A DNA stretch of 64,000 bases from Pseudomonas sp. (lineage in GTDB: Bacteria; Pseudomonadota; Gammaproteobacteria; Pseudomonadales; Pseudomonadaceae). Every line of letters starts with the position of its first letter. Positions within the stretch are counted from its first letter, which is position 1. The DNA is taken from assembly GCF_030150285.1 (NCBI RefSeq), contig NZ_JASLGE010000092.1, positions 3,383-67,382 on the forward strand, in the 5' to 3' direction. The notes beneath the pieces are model-generated. The model saw nothing but the letters and a program-made list of their open reading frames with translations. It made no database searches and was not told the DNA's origin. A program made the position numbers and the translations under genes. Positions 25,094 to 34,258 of the stretch are shown here, piece after piece.

Positions 25094-26173
25094 TCAGTTG
25101 AGCAATGCCCGCTGACGCTCGCGTTCACGCACGAGCGGGATGACGTCACGGCCGAATTCCAGCAACTCATCGTCGTAATGCAGAAACCCCACCAGCACCA
25201 TGTCCACGCCCACGGCCTGCAACGCGTCAATACGCTCGGCAATCTGCTCGGGCGTGCCGATCAGGCCGGTTTTGAAGCCGTCGTTGAACTGAATCAGGTC
25301 CTCAAAACTGGAGTCGACCCACATGCCTTTTTTATCCGCCGTCGACTGGCCCGCCTGGCGCACATTACGGCGAAAACGCTCTACCACGTCGGTGTCGGCA
25401 TGCTCGATGATCGACGCCAGCACCTGCCGCGCCTCGTCCTCCGTCGGCCGGGCAATGACGAATGCGTTAACCGCAAACTGCACCGTGCGCCCTTGCTCAG
25501 TGGCCAGGGCGCGCACGTCGGCCACGTGTTCAGCGATGGCCGACAACGGCGCACCGTTCATAAAGTAGTAATCGCTGTGCCGGGCCGCCATTTGCCGTGC
25601 CGCAGCGGAATTGCCGCCCTGAAACACCGCAATGGCACCCTCCCGTGCAGGTTTTGGGCGAAAGTCGGCCTCGCGAACCCGGAAGAAGTCACCGGCAAAG
25701 TTCGCCTTGCCTTCAGCCCACGTTGCCCGCAGCACCTGGATAAATTCCTCGGTGCGACGGTAACGCTCGCCATGCTCAAGCCAGGGTTCGCCGAGGGCGG
25801 TGTATTCGTCTTTCAACCAACCACTGACCACATTGATCGCCGCCCGCCCCTGGCTGATTTCATCCAGGGTGATGAGTTGTTTGGCCACCACCGCCGGATG
25901 GGCCAGGCCCGTCGCAACCGCGACGATGGGCACCAGGGTTTCAGTGGTGGCGGCGATAGCGGCAGCCATGACCATGGAATCGTAAGTGCCTTCATCCCCT
26001 TCCAGCGACGAGACAAACCGTGTCGCCAACAAGCTGTAGGTGAAACCATGCTGTTCGGCGATGCGCGCATAGCGCTGGTTCGCCGCAAAGCTGCCACCGG
26101 TACGGTTGGCAATGCGCGTGGCGACCAGCGAGGTGCCCAGGTTCGGGGCCCAGTAGCCAAATTCAATCGCCAT
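25094..26173 (-). CDS. SfnG-like FMN-dependent monooxygenase
   Basis: A 359-residue LLM-class monooxygenase resembling dimethylsulfone monooxygenase SfnG (about 360 residues): FGYWAPNLGTSLVATRI, LDEISQGRAAINVVSGWLKD, EYTALGEPWLEHGERYRRTE, FQGGNSAAARQMAARHSDYY and GLIGTPEQIAERIDALQAVG. SfnG converts dimethylsulfone to methanesulfinate with FMNH2. The overall pattern fits, but N-terminal residues differ from SfnG, so the exact substrate is unsure. It lies three bases after the small membrane protein stop. Confidence 0.82.
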   Translation of the reverse strand: MAIEFGYWAPNLGTSLVATRIANRTGGSFAANQRYARIAEQHGFTYSLLATRFVSSLEGDEGTYDSMVMAAAIAATTETLVPIVAVATGLAHPAVVAKQLITLDEISQGRAAINVVSGWLKDEYTALGEPWLEHGERYRRTEEFIQVLRATWAEGKANFAGDFFRVREADFRPKPAREGAIAVFQGGNSAAARQMAARHSDYYFMNGAPLSAIAEHVADVRALATEQGRTVQFAVNAFVIARPTEDEARQVLASIIEHADTDVVERFRRNVRQAGQSTADKKGMWVDSSFEDLIQFNDGFKTGLIGTPEQIAERIDALQAVGVDMVLVGFLHYDDELLEFGRDVIPLVRERERQRALLN

Positions 26174-26175
26174 GT

Positions 26176-26484
26176 TCAGCCCTCATCCGCCGAGCGCTGC
26201 TCGATGATAAACGCGATGATCACGCCCACGGCCGCCGCAAGGCCGGCAAAGGGCACCAGGTACCAAAAGATCGGCGCAACGGTGAGCAGGTAAATCAGCA
26301 CGATCGAGCCGATGATGCTGTTGAGTACCTTGAAGTTGATACGCGTGTAGGACGCCCAGTCGTAAGACTCTTCAGCGGCGCTGTCCATTTCTCGCGACGC
26401 GCGCTGAATGCCGTCAAACACGTAATACAGATAAACCACCGAGATCAGCACAGCGAGCAGCGCCGCAACTATGGCGTAAGTCAT
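26176..26484 (-). CDS. small membrane protein, putative symporter partner
   Basis: A 102-residue protein with an N-terminal hydrophobic helix (YAIVAALLAVLISVVYLYYVF), a charged segment (REMDSAAEESYDW) and two further helices (IIGSIVLIYLLTVAPIFWYL, VPFAGLAAAVGVIIAFII). I do not recognise a named family. It follows the SSS symporter by 20 bp and precedes SfnG by three, so it is part of the operon. Position recalls small partners such as DUF485/YjcH beside ActP, but the sequence is not that family. Confidence 0.7.
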   Translation of the reverse strand: MTYAIVAALLAVLISVVYLYYVFDGIQRASREMDSAAEESYDWASYTRINFKVLNSIIGSIVLIYLLTVAPIFWYLVPFAGLAAAVGVIIAFIIEQRSADEG

Positions 26485-26504
26485 GGGAATGGACTCCGTA
26501 GGGT

Positions 26505-27995
26505 TCAGGAAGCGTTGCTGATGCGTTGGTCAACGTCGTTATTGGCTTCAAGTTGCCGGGCGTAGGCCTGGAAATCGAAGGTTCGCGTGTTCAACAACCC
26601 CAGGGTGATGGGCACGATGGCGCTGACACCGGTGATGGTCAGAATGCCCGCCAGTTCGCCGTAGAAGTAGCGCACGCTCATGCCAATGGCCACCGCCAGA
26701 ATGATCCCCCAACTGAAGCCCGCCGCCGTGGTGCGACGCCAGGTGATCGCCAATAACAACGGCACCAGAATCGAAGCATTCAGCGATTGCGCCAGGAGCA
26801 CCAGGCTGACGAAGTCCCAACCAGACATCACGATGATCCCGGCCACAATGCCGAACAGCACGATGCTCAACTTGGTCAAGGTGAACAGGGCTTTGCCGCC
26901 CAGGCGTGGAAACAGCGGCATCAACACGTTCACCGACACCAGTGAAGAAATCGCCGAGAACGCGCCGTCAATGCTCGAATAACTGCAGTTGAGTACCACA
27001 AACACGTACAGCGCGACGATCACAGCCGGCAAGCCGATATGGGAGATGATGTACGGGCCGATGGAAGCTGAGTCGCCGCCAATGTCCGCCAGGCTGACGC
27101 CGTAGCCCAGGCCGATCAGCCCCAAAATGCCGGCGATGATCGGGATCGGATAAAACAGTGCACCGCCCCAGATAAAGGTGCGCGACAGGTGGCGCGGCTT
27201 CACCGCCCAGGCTTTCTGCCAGAAGCTCTGGTCCGACACGGAAGCGCCCAGCAGGCCCAGCGCCAGCGTCAGGCCGAACGCAGCGGCGGCTTCATGATTG
27301 AAAATGCTCAAGTACTCGGGGTTCTTGCTGGCCAGCGAATCGAACACCCACTCCGGGCCGCCGATGGTTGCCAGGGCGAACAGCACAATCACGGCCAGCG
27401 GCACCAGGATCAACAAGGTATTGATGGTGCCGGTGATGGCCGACGTCCACAGGCCGCCCAGGTACGAATACACCGTGACAATCACCAGCACCACCGCCAG
27501 CACGGCCGCCGGTTTCAGGTCGAACACCGCGCTGGTGACCAGCACCGTGCCCTTGAGGTTGATCAGGATCGAGAACAGCAGCGCCAACAACATGATCACG
27601 GTGGCGATGGCCGCTGCGAAACCGGATGACAGCCGGCTACGGATGTAATCGGGAATGGTGTAACCGTTGGGCACCACTTTGCGCAGGCGCAAGGCCAGCG
27701 GGGCAAGCAAAATAATGGCAATCCCGTTGGGAATGGTGAACCACAGCAGCCCGGACAAGCCCCAGGTGTAAGCAGACGCCGCCGACATCACAATGGCCAT
27801 GGACCAGGTCCACACCGCAATCACCGCACCCACACTGAAACCCAAGCCGACCTTGCGGTTGGCGATGATGTAATCCTTAGTGTTGCGCACCAGTTTCAAA
27901 CGAACGGTGATCGCAATAATCGTCAGGAATATCCCTAATCCGACAATAAGCGCCCACCCAAGGGTGGGTGAAAGAAATTGAGTTTCCTGAAGCAT
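26505..27995 (-). CDS. sodium:solute symporter (SSS family, Dur3-like)
   Basis: A 496-residue membrane protein with about 13 hydrophobic segments. The SSS core reads KDYIIANRKVGLGFSVGAVI, AVWTWSMAIVMSAASAYTWG and ISSLVSVNVLMPLF. The N-terminal half resembles Dur3/urea-type members more than acetate or proline symporters. First gene of a minus-strand operon with the small membrane protein and the two FMN monooxygenases, so it may import their substrate; this is inference. Confidence 0.83.
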   Translation of the reverse strand: MLQETQFLSPTLGWALIVGLGIFLTIIAITVRLKLVRNTKDYIIANRKVGLGFSVGAVIAVWTWSMAIVMSAASAYTWGLSGLLWFTIPNGIAIILLAPLALRLRKVVPNGYTIPDYIRSRLSSGFAAAIATVIMLLALLFSILINLKGTVLVTSAVFDLKPAAVLAVVLVIVTVYSYLGGLWTSAITGTINTLLILVPLAVIVLFALATIGGPEWVFDSLASKNPEYLSIFNHEAAAAFGLTLALGLLGASVSDQSFWQKAWAVKPRHLSRTFIWGGALFYPIPIIAGILGLIGLGYGVSLADIGGDSASIGPYIISHIGLPAVIVALYVFVVLNCSYSSIDGAFSAISSLVSVNVLMPLFPRLGGKALFTLTKLSIVLFGIVAGIIVMSGWDFVSLVLLAQSLNASILVPLLLAITWRRTTAAGFSWGIILAVAIGMSVRYFYGELAGILTITGVSAIVPITLGLLNTRTFDFQAYARQLEANNDVDQRISNAS

Positions 27996-28387
27996 GATGT
28001 TTACTCAGTGGCGCCCCAACGAAGTTCCAGATGCGGAACAGTGAGCGGCAAGTATGCTCAGCCCTTACATCACCTCAAAGTAACGTTTAACACTATCGTT
28101 ATATTGATTTACAAACATGAACTTCAATGGGCACATTATTTATAAGGCTTCTTTTTATTCCACCTTTCCATTAATAAACAGCCACGCGCACGCCTTCAGA
28201 CGGGGGCTGAATACCAATAAAAAGATACGTACTGCATCAAGATTCATGCCGGCACGAGTGCGCTCGCAGCCTTTTAAAACATCAAAAGATCACGAGCGCG
28301 CTCGCGCCGACCATCACTTTAAAGTTGGCGTCAGTGACACTACACTTCCATAACAGGCAAACTTGCTACAGCAAACGATTTAACCGC
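27996..28387. promoter_or_regulatory. AT-rich intergenic region upstream of the symporter operon
   Basis: About 390 bp without a credible gene. It contains TAACG/CGTTA arms separated by 11 bases (28081-28101), a possible operator about 90 bp before the symporter start, and AT-rich tracts that would suit its promoter. A 78-codon plus-strand open frame here has no ribosome site or family likeness and is not called. Confidence 0.4.
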
Positions 28388-29485
28388 TTAACGAACTTCA
28401 AACTTCTCCAACACTTCCGGCAACGGATCAAGGCCAAGTCCCGGCCCTGTCGGAACCGTCAAGTAACCGTCCACCGGGGTCATCGCCGGGCCGTACAGTT
28501 CCACATCAAAGTCACAATACAAACGCTCGAACACCGGCAAGGTGCGGGTCGCTGCCTGCAGGTGCAACGTGGCGACCTGGCCAGGGCCAAACAATGCACA
28601 GTGCGGTACAAATTCCACCGCACTGGCCTCGCACAGGCTGCGAATTTTCAGCAGCTCCGTCACCCCGCCGGTTTTGGCCACGTCCGGTTGTGCGATATCA
28701 ATGGCCCCCAGGTCGATCATGGCTTTGAAGTCGTACAGGCTGCCGGCGTTCTCTCCGGCGGCAATGCGCTGCAACCCCCGCTGACGAATCGCCGCCAGGC
28801 CTGCGTAGTTTTCCGGCGGCCACACCGGCTCTTCAAACCAGAGCAACTCCAGGTCAGCCAGGCGCTCGCAGATGTTCAAGGCCTGAGGCACCGTCCATGG
28901 GCAGTTGGTGTCGAGCATCACTTGGGCCTTGCCCTGCGCCGCGTTGCAGGCCGCACGGATGATCACGGGGTCGATTTCATGCAATTTGATATAGCGGTAA
29001 CCCCGCTCGATGGTCTGCGCCACCACCCGCTCCACTTCCTGGCTGGAACCGTAGCGCAACAGGCTGGCGTACACCGGCAGGCGCTCGGCACATGCGCCGC
29101 CGAGCAACTCCGCCAAGGGCTGGCCCGCACGCTTGCCCAGCAGGTCCCACAAGGCGATGTCCACAGCGCTAATGCCATACATGATGGAACCGACACGGCC
29201 AAAGTTATGCAGGTTGAATTCCAGATCATGCTTGATTGCGCTGATCTGGCGCGCATCCCGGCCCACCACCAACGGCAAGACCCGGGTGTCGATCAGGGCC
29301 TTTAGCGCTCGGTCTTCACTGCGGGAAAACGCTTCGCCCCACCCCACCAGGCCGTCTTCGGTTTCCAGACGCACAAGCAGGGTGTCGAATTGGTTGGGCG
29401 GCACACCGCCCCAGCTCCACGGCGGTGTGCCGTCCAGCTGGAAAGGCAGCGACAACAGGATGGTTTCAGCTTTTACGATACGCAT
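28388..29485 (-). CDS. mandelate racemase/muconate lactonizing enzyme-family protein
   Basis: A 365-residue enolase-superfamily enzyme, probably an acid-sugar dehydratase or racemase. Mg ligands are Asp192 (MLDTNCPW), Glu218/219 (WFEEP) and Glu245 (AAGEN). A His295-Asp268 pair (VPHCALFGPG, QPDVAKTGGV) would be the general base. The usual KxK of the racemases is Lys167-Leu-His169, so the second lysine is replaced. Downstream of and on the same strand as the TRAP transporter genes (29 bp), which suggests a sugar acid or similar carboxylate as substrate. Confidence 0.85.
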   Translation of the reverse strand: MRIVKAETILLSLPFQLDGTPPWSWGGVPPNQFDTLLVRLETEDGLVGWGEAFSRSEDRALKALIDTRVLPLVVGRDARQISAIKHDLEFNLHNFGRVGSIMYGISAVDIALWDLLGKRAGQPLAELLGGACAERLPVYASLLRYGSSQEVERVVAQTIERGYRYIKLHEIDPVIIRAACNAAQGKAQVMLDTNCPWTVPQALNICERLADLELLWFEEPVWPPENYAGLAAIRQRGLQRIAAGENAGSLYDFKAMIDLGAIDIAQPDVAKTGGVTELLKIRSLCEASAVEFVPHCALFGPGQVATLHLQAATRTLPVFERLYCDFDVELYGPAMTPVDGYLTVPTGPGLGLDPLPEVLEKFEVR

Positions 29486-29513
29486 GAGAAACAGGCCTCA
29501 GACAAAAGGGCGA

Positions 29514-30803
29514 TTACACCGTGTGATGGGGAAGCCACAGCGACAGCTGCGGGAAAAACGTCAGCAGCATCAGAATCACTGCGTAAGCGACCATGAACGG
29601 GCCGAGTTCAGCGGTCAGCCGGCTGGATGGAATCTTGGCCACGGCGCTGGTGACAAACAGCAACCCGCCCACCGGCGGCGTCACCATGCCCATCGACAGG
29701 TTGACGATGACAATCATGGCGAAATGCAGGGGGTCGATGCCCAGCGCGGCGCTGACCGGGGCCAGTATCGGTACCAGCACCATCACTCCCGGCACCGGTT
29801 CGATAAACACCCCCGCCAGTAGCAACAGCAGGTTGACCCCGAGCAAAAACGCGATAGGGGAAAGCTCCAGCGCAATCAAGGCGGCGGCCAGGCTGTTGGG
29901 TACCCGTTCGATGGTCAGCACCCACGAGAACACCGAGGTGGCCGCGATCATCAACAACACCGAGCCCGTCAGTTGCCCGGCCCGTGCCAGGATGCCCGGC
30001 AGTTGCCCCCACGCCAGGCTGCGGTAAATCCAGCGGCCGCACACCAGTGCATAGAACACGGCGATCACTGACGCCTCAGTGGGGGTGAATACGCCGCCAC
30101 GGATACCCAGCAGGATCAACAGAATCAGGCCCAGCGCCGGAATGGCCTTGAGCGAGTTGATGACCATTTCGCGACGCCCCGGCCGTGGCAAGCTCGACAC
30201 ATACCCACGGCGACGGCATACGTAAAAGTTCACCGCCGCCATGCCCAAGGCAATCACCAGCCCCGGCACCACGCCTGCCATAAACAAGCCACGAACGGTC
30301 AGCGCGGTGTCCTGCATGGCATAAATAATCATCACCAGCGACGGGGGAATGACCACGCCCAAAATCGAGGTGCTGGCGGTTAACGCGGCGGCATACCCCT
30401 TGTCATACCCCCCACGCTCCATCATGCGGATCATCATGGCGCCGGGCCCCGCTGCATCGGCCAACGCAGAGCCGGAAATACCGGAAAACAGGGTCAGGCT
30501 GCCAATATTGCTGTAACCCAGGCCGCCGCGAAAATGGCCGATGAACTGGCTACTGAACACCAATAGAACCCGGGTCAACGACCCGCCCGTCATCAGCTCA
30601 GAGGCCAATACAAAGAACGGCACCGCCATCAACGGGAAACTGTCGATCCCGGTGAACAGCTCCTTGATCACGACCAGCATCGGGTAATGCGTGCCAAAGC
30701 CGATAGCCAGCAGGCACGAACCGATCAGCGCGAAGCTCACCGGTGTACCAATGGCAAGAAACACACACAGGCTAATCAGCAAAATCATACTGGCGAGGGT
30801 CAC
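29514..30803 (-). CDS. TRAP transporter large permease (DctM type)
   Basis: A 429-residue polytopic protein, the usual size of DctM. Typical stretches are IGTPVSFALIGSCLLAIGF, MAVPFFVLASELMTGGSLTR, GGLGYSNIGSLTLFSGISGS followed by ALADAAGPGAMMIRMM, and NLSMGMVTPPVGGLLFVTSA. It is the Na+-driven channel of a tripartite carboxylate transporter. Its start overlaps the DctQ stop by four bases. Confidence 0.92.
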   Translation of the reverse strand: MTLASMILLISLCVFLAIGTPVSFALIGSCLLAIGFGTHYPMLVVIKELFTGIDSFPLMAVPFFVLASELMTGGSLTRVLLVFSSQFIGHFRGGLGYSNIGSLTLFSGISGSALADAAGPGAMMIRMMERGGYDKGYAAALTASTSILGVVIPPSLVMIIYAMQDTALTVRGLFMAGVVPGLVIALGMAAVNFYVCRRRGYVSSLPRPGRREMVINSLKAIPALGLILLILLGIRGGVFTPTEASVIAVFYALVCGRWIYRSLAWGQLPGILARAGQLTGSVLLMIAATSVFSWVLTIERVPNSLAAALIALELSPIAFLLGVNLLLLLAGVFIEPVPGVMVLVPILAPVSAALGIDPLHFAMIVIVNLSMGMVTPPVGGLLFVTSAVAKIPSSRLTAELGPFMVAYAVILMLLTFFPQLSLWLPHHTV

Positions 30804-31345
30804 GGTTGCGCCCTCCCCGGTAATGGCTCATCGGCCGAGGCGTCCGGGTCAGGGAACCAGTTGCCACGCAGCAACCGGCCAAAATCCAGAACAATCAGTG
30901 TCGCCATCAAGCCCATCCCCAGCGGAATGCCCAGGTACACCAGGCCGAACGGGATACGCAGGGTTGGTGTGACCTGCACCTGGGTCATCCACGCATAACG
31001 CACGCCGTAGTAGCTCAGCACTGCGCAGCACACCAGGATCAAGGCCAGGTTGAACAGGTTGAACCACCGCGCCACGCGCTCCGGGAGCTTACGGTTCAAG
31101 TAATCGATGCAGATGTGCCCGCCCTGGCGCATGACCACCCCGCTGGACAGGAACGTCAGCCAGATCATCAGGTAGCGGGCCGTTTCTTCGGCCCACGGGA
31201 GGGAACTGCCCACGGCATAGCGCAGCACCACGTTGGCGAAGATCAGCACCGTCATAAGGCCCAGCACGCCGATCACCAGATAACGAATGACCCCGGCAAT
31301 CCGTTCTGCTAGCCGGCTGCCGGTGTCCCATGACGAGTCGGTCAT
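30800..31345 (-). CDS. TRAP transporter small permease (DctQ type)
   Basis: A 181-residue protein with four hydrophobic segments and the DctQ signature LPWAEETARYLMIWLTFLSS, then GGHICIDYLNRKLP. It docks to the large permease. Overlaps by four bases both the binding-protein gene before it and the permease gene after it. Confidence 0.9.
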   Translation of the reverse strand: MTDSSWDTGSRLAERIAGVIRYLVIGVLGLMTVLIFANVVLRYAVGSSLPWAEETARYLMIWLTFLSSGVVMRQGGHICIDYLNRKLPERVARWFNLFNLALILVCCAVLSYYGVRYAWMTQVQVTPTLRIPFGLVYLGIPLGMGLMATLIVLDFGRLLRGNWFPDPDASADEPLPGRAQP

Positions 31346-32313
31346 TTTACGGCCCGAATACGGTCAATGGCGCCCTGGCCGAATTGCTTGGCGTAAGTCT
31401 CATAAGCGGGTTGTAGCGCTTGCTCGAAGGCCTCTTTATCGATATCGCTGACCACCTGCAGACCTTCCTTCTGCATCTGCGCGATCCCTTGCTGTTCAAT
31501 GCGCTCGATCTCGTCGCGCTGGGCGTCACGCGCCGCGATGACCGCTTGCTGAATCAACGCTTGATCTGCAGGGGTCAGGCTGTTCCAGAAACTCGGGGAC
31601 GCGATCTGAACGGTGGCGGTATAGAAATGCCCGGTCAGCGACATGTACTTCTGCACCTGATACAGCTTGGAGGTCACCATCACTGAAATGGGGTTTTCCT
31701 GGCCATCTACCGCGCCCTGCTCCAGCGCGCCGTACAGCTCGGGGAACGACATGGGCGTGGGCGATGCACCCAATGTGCGGAAGGCCAGGAGGTGCGTGTT
31801 GTTCTCCAGCGTGCGGATCTTCAAACCGCGCAAATCTTCAGGCGTCTTCACCGGGTGCTTGTTGTTGGTGATATGGCGAAAACCGTTCTCACCCCACGCC
31901 AGGCCAACAAGGCCGCGTTCGGTCATTTTGTCCAGCAGTTCCTGGCCGATCGGGCCTTGAAGCACGGCCCGCATGTGCGGGGTATCGCGGAACAGGAAAG
32001 GGATATCGATGATGCCCGCTTCAGGCACGAAATTGGCCAGCGGACCATTGCCGCTGAGCATGATTTCCAGGGTGCCGAGCTGGATCGCCTCGAGCATTTC
32101 TCGCTCGCCTCCCAGGGCTGAAGCCGGGAACTGCTCGACCTCAAAGCGACCGTTACTGAGGCGGGTAACTTCTTTGGCGAAGGTGTCACCGGCCACACCG
32201 AAGTGCGAATTGGCGGGGTTGGCATAGCCGTACTTGATTTTGATCGGATCGGCGGAGGCGCTAAATGCGATTCCCATAGACAACACGATGCTGAGCGCTG
32301 CGCGAGCGAACAT
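31342..32313 (-). CDS. TRAP transporter solute-binding protein (DctP type)
   Basis: A 323-residue periplasmic binding protein. The signal peptide ends IAFSASA and the mature part starts DPIKIKYGYANPANSHFGVA. The conserved carboxylate-binding arginine is probably in DLRGLKIRTLENN, and the family stretch PTPMSFPELYGALEQGAVDG is present. The ATG with GAGG ahead gives a normal signal peptide; upstream codons in frame do not. Ligand probably an organic acid handled by the downstream enolase-family enzyme. Confidence 0.9.
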   Translation of the reverse strand: MFARAALSIVLSMGIAFSASADPIKIKYGYANPANSHFGVAGDTFAKEVTRLSNGRFEVEQFPASALGGEREMLEAIQLGTLEIMLSGNGPLANFVPEAGIIDIPFLFRDTPHMRAVLQGPIGQELLDKMTERGLVGLAWGENGFRHITNNKHPVKTPEDLRGLKIRTLENNTHLLAFRTLGASPTPMSFPELYGALEQGAVDGQENPISVMVTSKLYQVQKYMSLTGHFYTATVQIASPSFWNSLTPADQALIQQAVIAARDAQRDEIERIEQQGIAQMQKEGLQVVSDIDKEAFEQALQPAYETYAKQFGQGAIDRIRAVK

Positions 32314-32353
32314 AGGTACATCCTCTAAACATGCGAGAAGCCCGGGCGGTGGT

Positions 32354-33019
32354 CTAGGGGCGAGGTGTTTGCAAGTAGCTGGCCAGCATGCGACCGCTGA
32401 ACACGCAGTGATGGCGTGCAGCCAGCTCAGCGCCCGTGATGTCACCGGCGATCAGAGTGTCTTTGAGTAAATCGTGATCGGTTACGATCTTGTTGACGTC
32501 CAGCCTGGCGATGTTCGCCGCACTGACATACAGGCGTACATGTTGCTGTACCAGCCCGTACTGATGAATCAACCGCCGGTTGCCCGACAGCTCAACCACT
32601 TTCACGTGAAAGTCGTAATCTGCGGCCCCCAGGCGGGTCTGGTCATCGGTGGCGGCCGCCAGTACCAGGTCTTGGTAGGCTTGCCCGATGGCCGCAGCCT
32701 TAAGATCATCCATGCTGCCGGCCACCAGCGAAGCCGCCATGCCTTCAAGGCAGGCCCGCAAGCTGTAAAGCTCCAGGGCATCTTCGGCGCTGATGGAAAA
32801 CACTTCCCAGCCAGCGGTTTTCTGCACCACCAGCCCTTCCAGTTGCAAACGCTGCAAGGCGGCACGGGTGGTGCTGCGCGACAGCGACAGCTGTTCGGCC
32901 AAGGGAATTTCCTTTAGCCGTTCACCGGGTTTGAACAGCCCGCTGAGAATGGCCTCACGAATGACCTGTGCACCCAGCTCGTCAAGGTTATGGCGTTCGA
33001 TGGTCCTGAGTTTGAGCAT
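32354..33019 (-). CDS. GntR-family regulator, FadR/FCD subfamily
   Basis: A 221-residue repressor-type protein: winged helix (VIREAILSGLFKPGERLKEI, PLAEQLSLSRSTTRAALQRL) and an all-helical FCD effector domain with the metal-binding pattern DYDFHVKVVELSGNRRLI and a later HDLLKDTLIAGD. It is the first gene before the TRAP operon and probably controls it in response to the transported acid. A perfect palindrome lies 42 bp before its start. Confidence 0.88.
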   Translation of the reverse strand: MLKLRTIERHNLDELGAQVIREAILSGLFKPGERLKEIPLAEQLSLSRSTTRAALQRLQLEGLVVQKTAGWEVFSISAEDALELYSLRACLEGMAASLVAGSMDDLKAAAIGQAYQDLVLAAATDDQTRLGAADYDFHVKVVELSGNRRLIHQYGLVQQHVRLYVSAANIARLDVNKIVTDHDLLKDTLIAGDITGAELAARHHCVFSGRMLASYLQTPRP

Positions 33020-33060
33020 GGCAAGGGGCGCGATCAGCTGTGAAAGTCTGGCGAAGATAC

Positions 33061-33082
33061 ATTGTTAACAATTAATTGTTAA
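33061..33082. promoter_or_regulatory. palindromic operator before the GntR gene
   Basis: TTAACAATTAATTGTTAA (33065-33082) is an exact 18-bp palindrome, and ATTGTTAACAAT (33061-33072) is a second, overlapping exact palindrome. TTGTTAACAA-like sites fit the AT-centred operators of FCD-type GntR repressors. The likely function is autorepression and control of the TRAP operon. Confidence 0.6.
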
Positions 33083-33179
33083 AGGCCAGTTACTGCTAAG
33101 CATATAGCCGAATCCACACTGACCTTGGCTTCTGGTAGGGTGTCAGGCCTTGTCTGCGGAAAAAGGAAAGCCGCCCACC

Positions 33180-33512
33180 ATGGTATTGCGCACCGCTACG
33201 CTCAGCATCGCCCTCCTCGCGTCAATCAGTGCCCACCACGCCGCAGCCGCCGAGAACGCCAACCCGTTCGATAAAACGCTGATGTACATCACGTTCATCC
33301 CCACCATTTTGGTGGCAGGCACCACCTCACTGACGTCCGACGCGCCAAAGCTGTTCAAGCCCGCAAAAAGCGACGCCCTGGCGTTTATCGGTTCTGATGG
33401 AGAAATTCGGGGAGCGGAATTCGAGCAAGCGGTGCGGTATTACCGGGCCCATTACAGCCCACCGCTGATGTCCGATGCGCAACTGGCCCAGGCAATTGCG
33501 GCGACCTACTGA
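33180..33512 (+). CDS. DUF2388-family secreted protein
   Basis: A 110-residue protein with a signal peptide (TLSIALLASISAHHAAAA) and the pattern TTSLTSDAPKLFKPAKSDAL, AFIGSDGEIRGAEFEQAVRY of the Pseudomonas DUF2388 family. These are small periplasmic or exported proteins of unknown function, often in several copies per genome. The ATG is preferred over an upstream TTG because it starts the signal peptide. Confidence 0.75.
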   Translation: MVLRTATLSIALLASISAHHAAAAENANPFDKTLMYITFIPTILVAGTTSLTSDAPKLFKPAKSDALAFIGSDGEIRGAEFEQAVRYYRAHYSPPLMSDAQLAQAIAATY

Positions 33513-33624
33513 GCGCGCCGCGCAGCGCTGCAGGCGCAACCGGCTTATTAGCGGTGCCTGAGTTTTCCCTGCCAACGTCTGTCAAAGACAGCCAGCAGGG
33601 AGACCGGGCAACCCGTCTGGGGCG

Positions 33625-34224
33625 TCAATCCAGCAATTGGTAGCTGAACGTGTGGCATTGATTGAACTTGCACTGAACGCCAACGGACACGAAATTGATG
33701 ACCCCGACAGCGATCACATAGAAGCTCAAGACCCGCGCAATCGCTCTCAGGCTCGGGTAGTGTGAAACGCGCTTCTCCCGCGAAGGTGATTGGCCACCCC
33801 AGACAATCAGTTGAAACGCGATCGCGGTAATCAGGCAAACGGCAATGATCACTGACCACACCGGCATATGCAGCCCGAACACCGCGCTCCCGACATACTC
33901 GTGACCCGGCCGTGGATAGATATCAAGTAAGGTTTGGCGCACCGACACGATCAGCAGGAACACTGAAAAAATCAGGCTGACACCCGTGTTGGTATAAGAA
34001 AAACCATGTCGAAATTGTTGGATAATTCCAAAACACACCCCCAACATGGCCGCGCGCTGCAACAGGCACAGCGGGCACGGCAACTCACCTTCAACATATT
34101 GCAGCGTCATGGCCGTGGTTAATATTCCGGCAATGACTGCCATCATGCCCAACATATACACATAGAGCATCGGCGGCCCCACTTCATCCCAAACAACCGC
34201 AGCCCTGTTTAACAATCCTTTCAT
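33625..34224 (-). CDS. DsbB-like disulfide bond formation protein
   Basis: A 199-residue inner-membrane protein with four to five hydrophobic segments. The quinone-linked CPLC motif is at residues 50-53 in ELPCPLCLLQR, with the Arg that follows it in DsbB. The second cysteine pair is C185/C190 at the extreme C-terminus (QCKFNQC), not in a loop between TM3 and TM4 as in E. coli DsbB. The protein also has an extra C-terminal membrane segment. The ATG is chosen over an upstream GTG because AGGAG would abut the GTG. Confidence 0.8.
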   Translation of the reverse strand: MKGLLNRAAVVWDEVGPPMLYVYMLGMMAVIAGILTTAMTLQYVEGELPCPLCLLQRAAMLGVCFGIIQQFRHGFSYTNTGVSLIFSVFLLIVSVRQTLLDIYPRPGHEYVGSAVFGLHMPVWSVIIAVCLITAIAFQLIVWGGQSPSREKRVSHYPSLRAIARVLSFYVIAVGVINFVSVGVQCKFNQCHTFSYQLLD

Positions 34225-34258
34225 AGTGATCCACACTCCTGTTGCGCAAACTGTATAA

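Noticed and set aside
28117..28353. 78-codon plus-strand open frame in the AT-rich intergenic region
   Set aside because: No ribosome site, no family resemblance and inconsistent codon use; the region is better read as a promoter.
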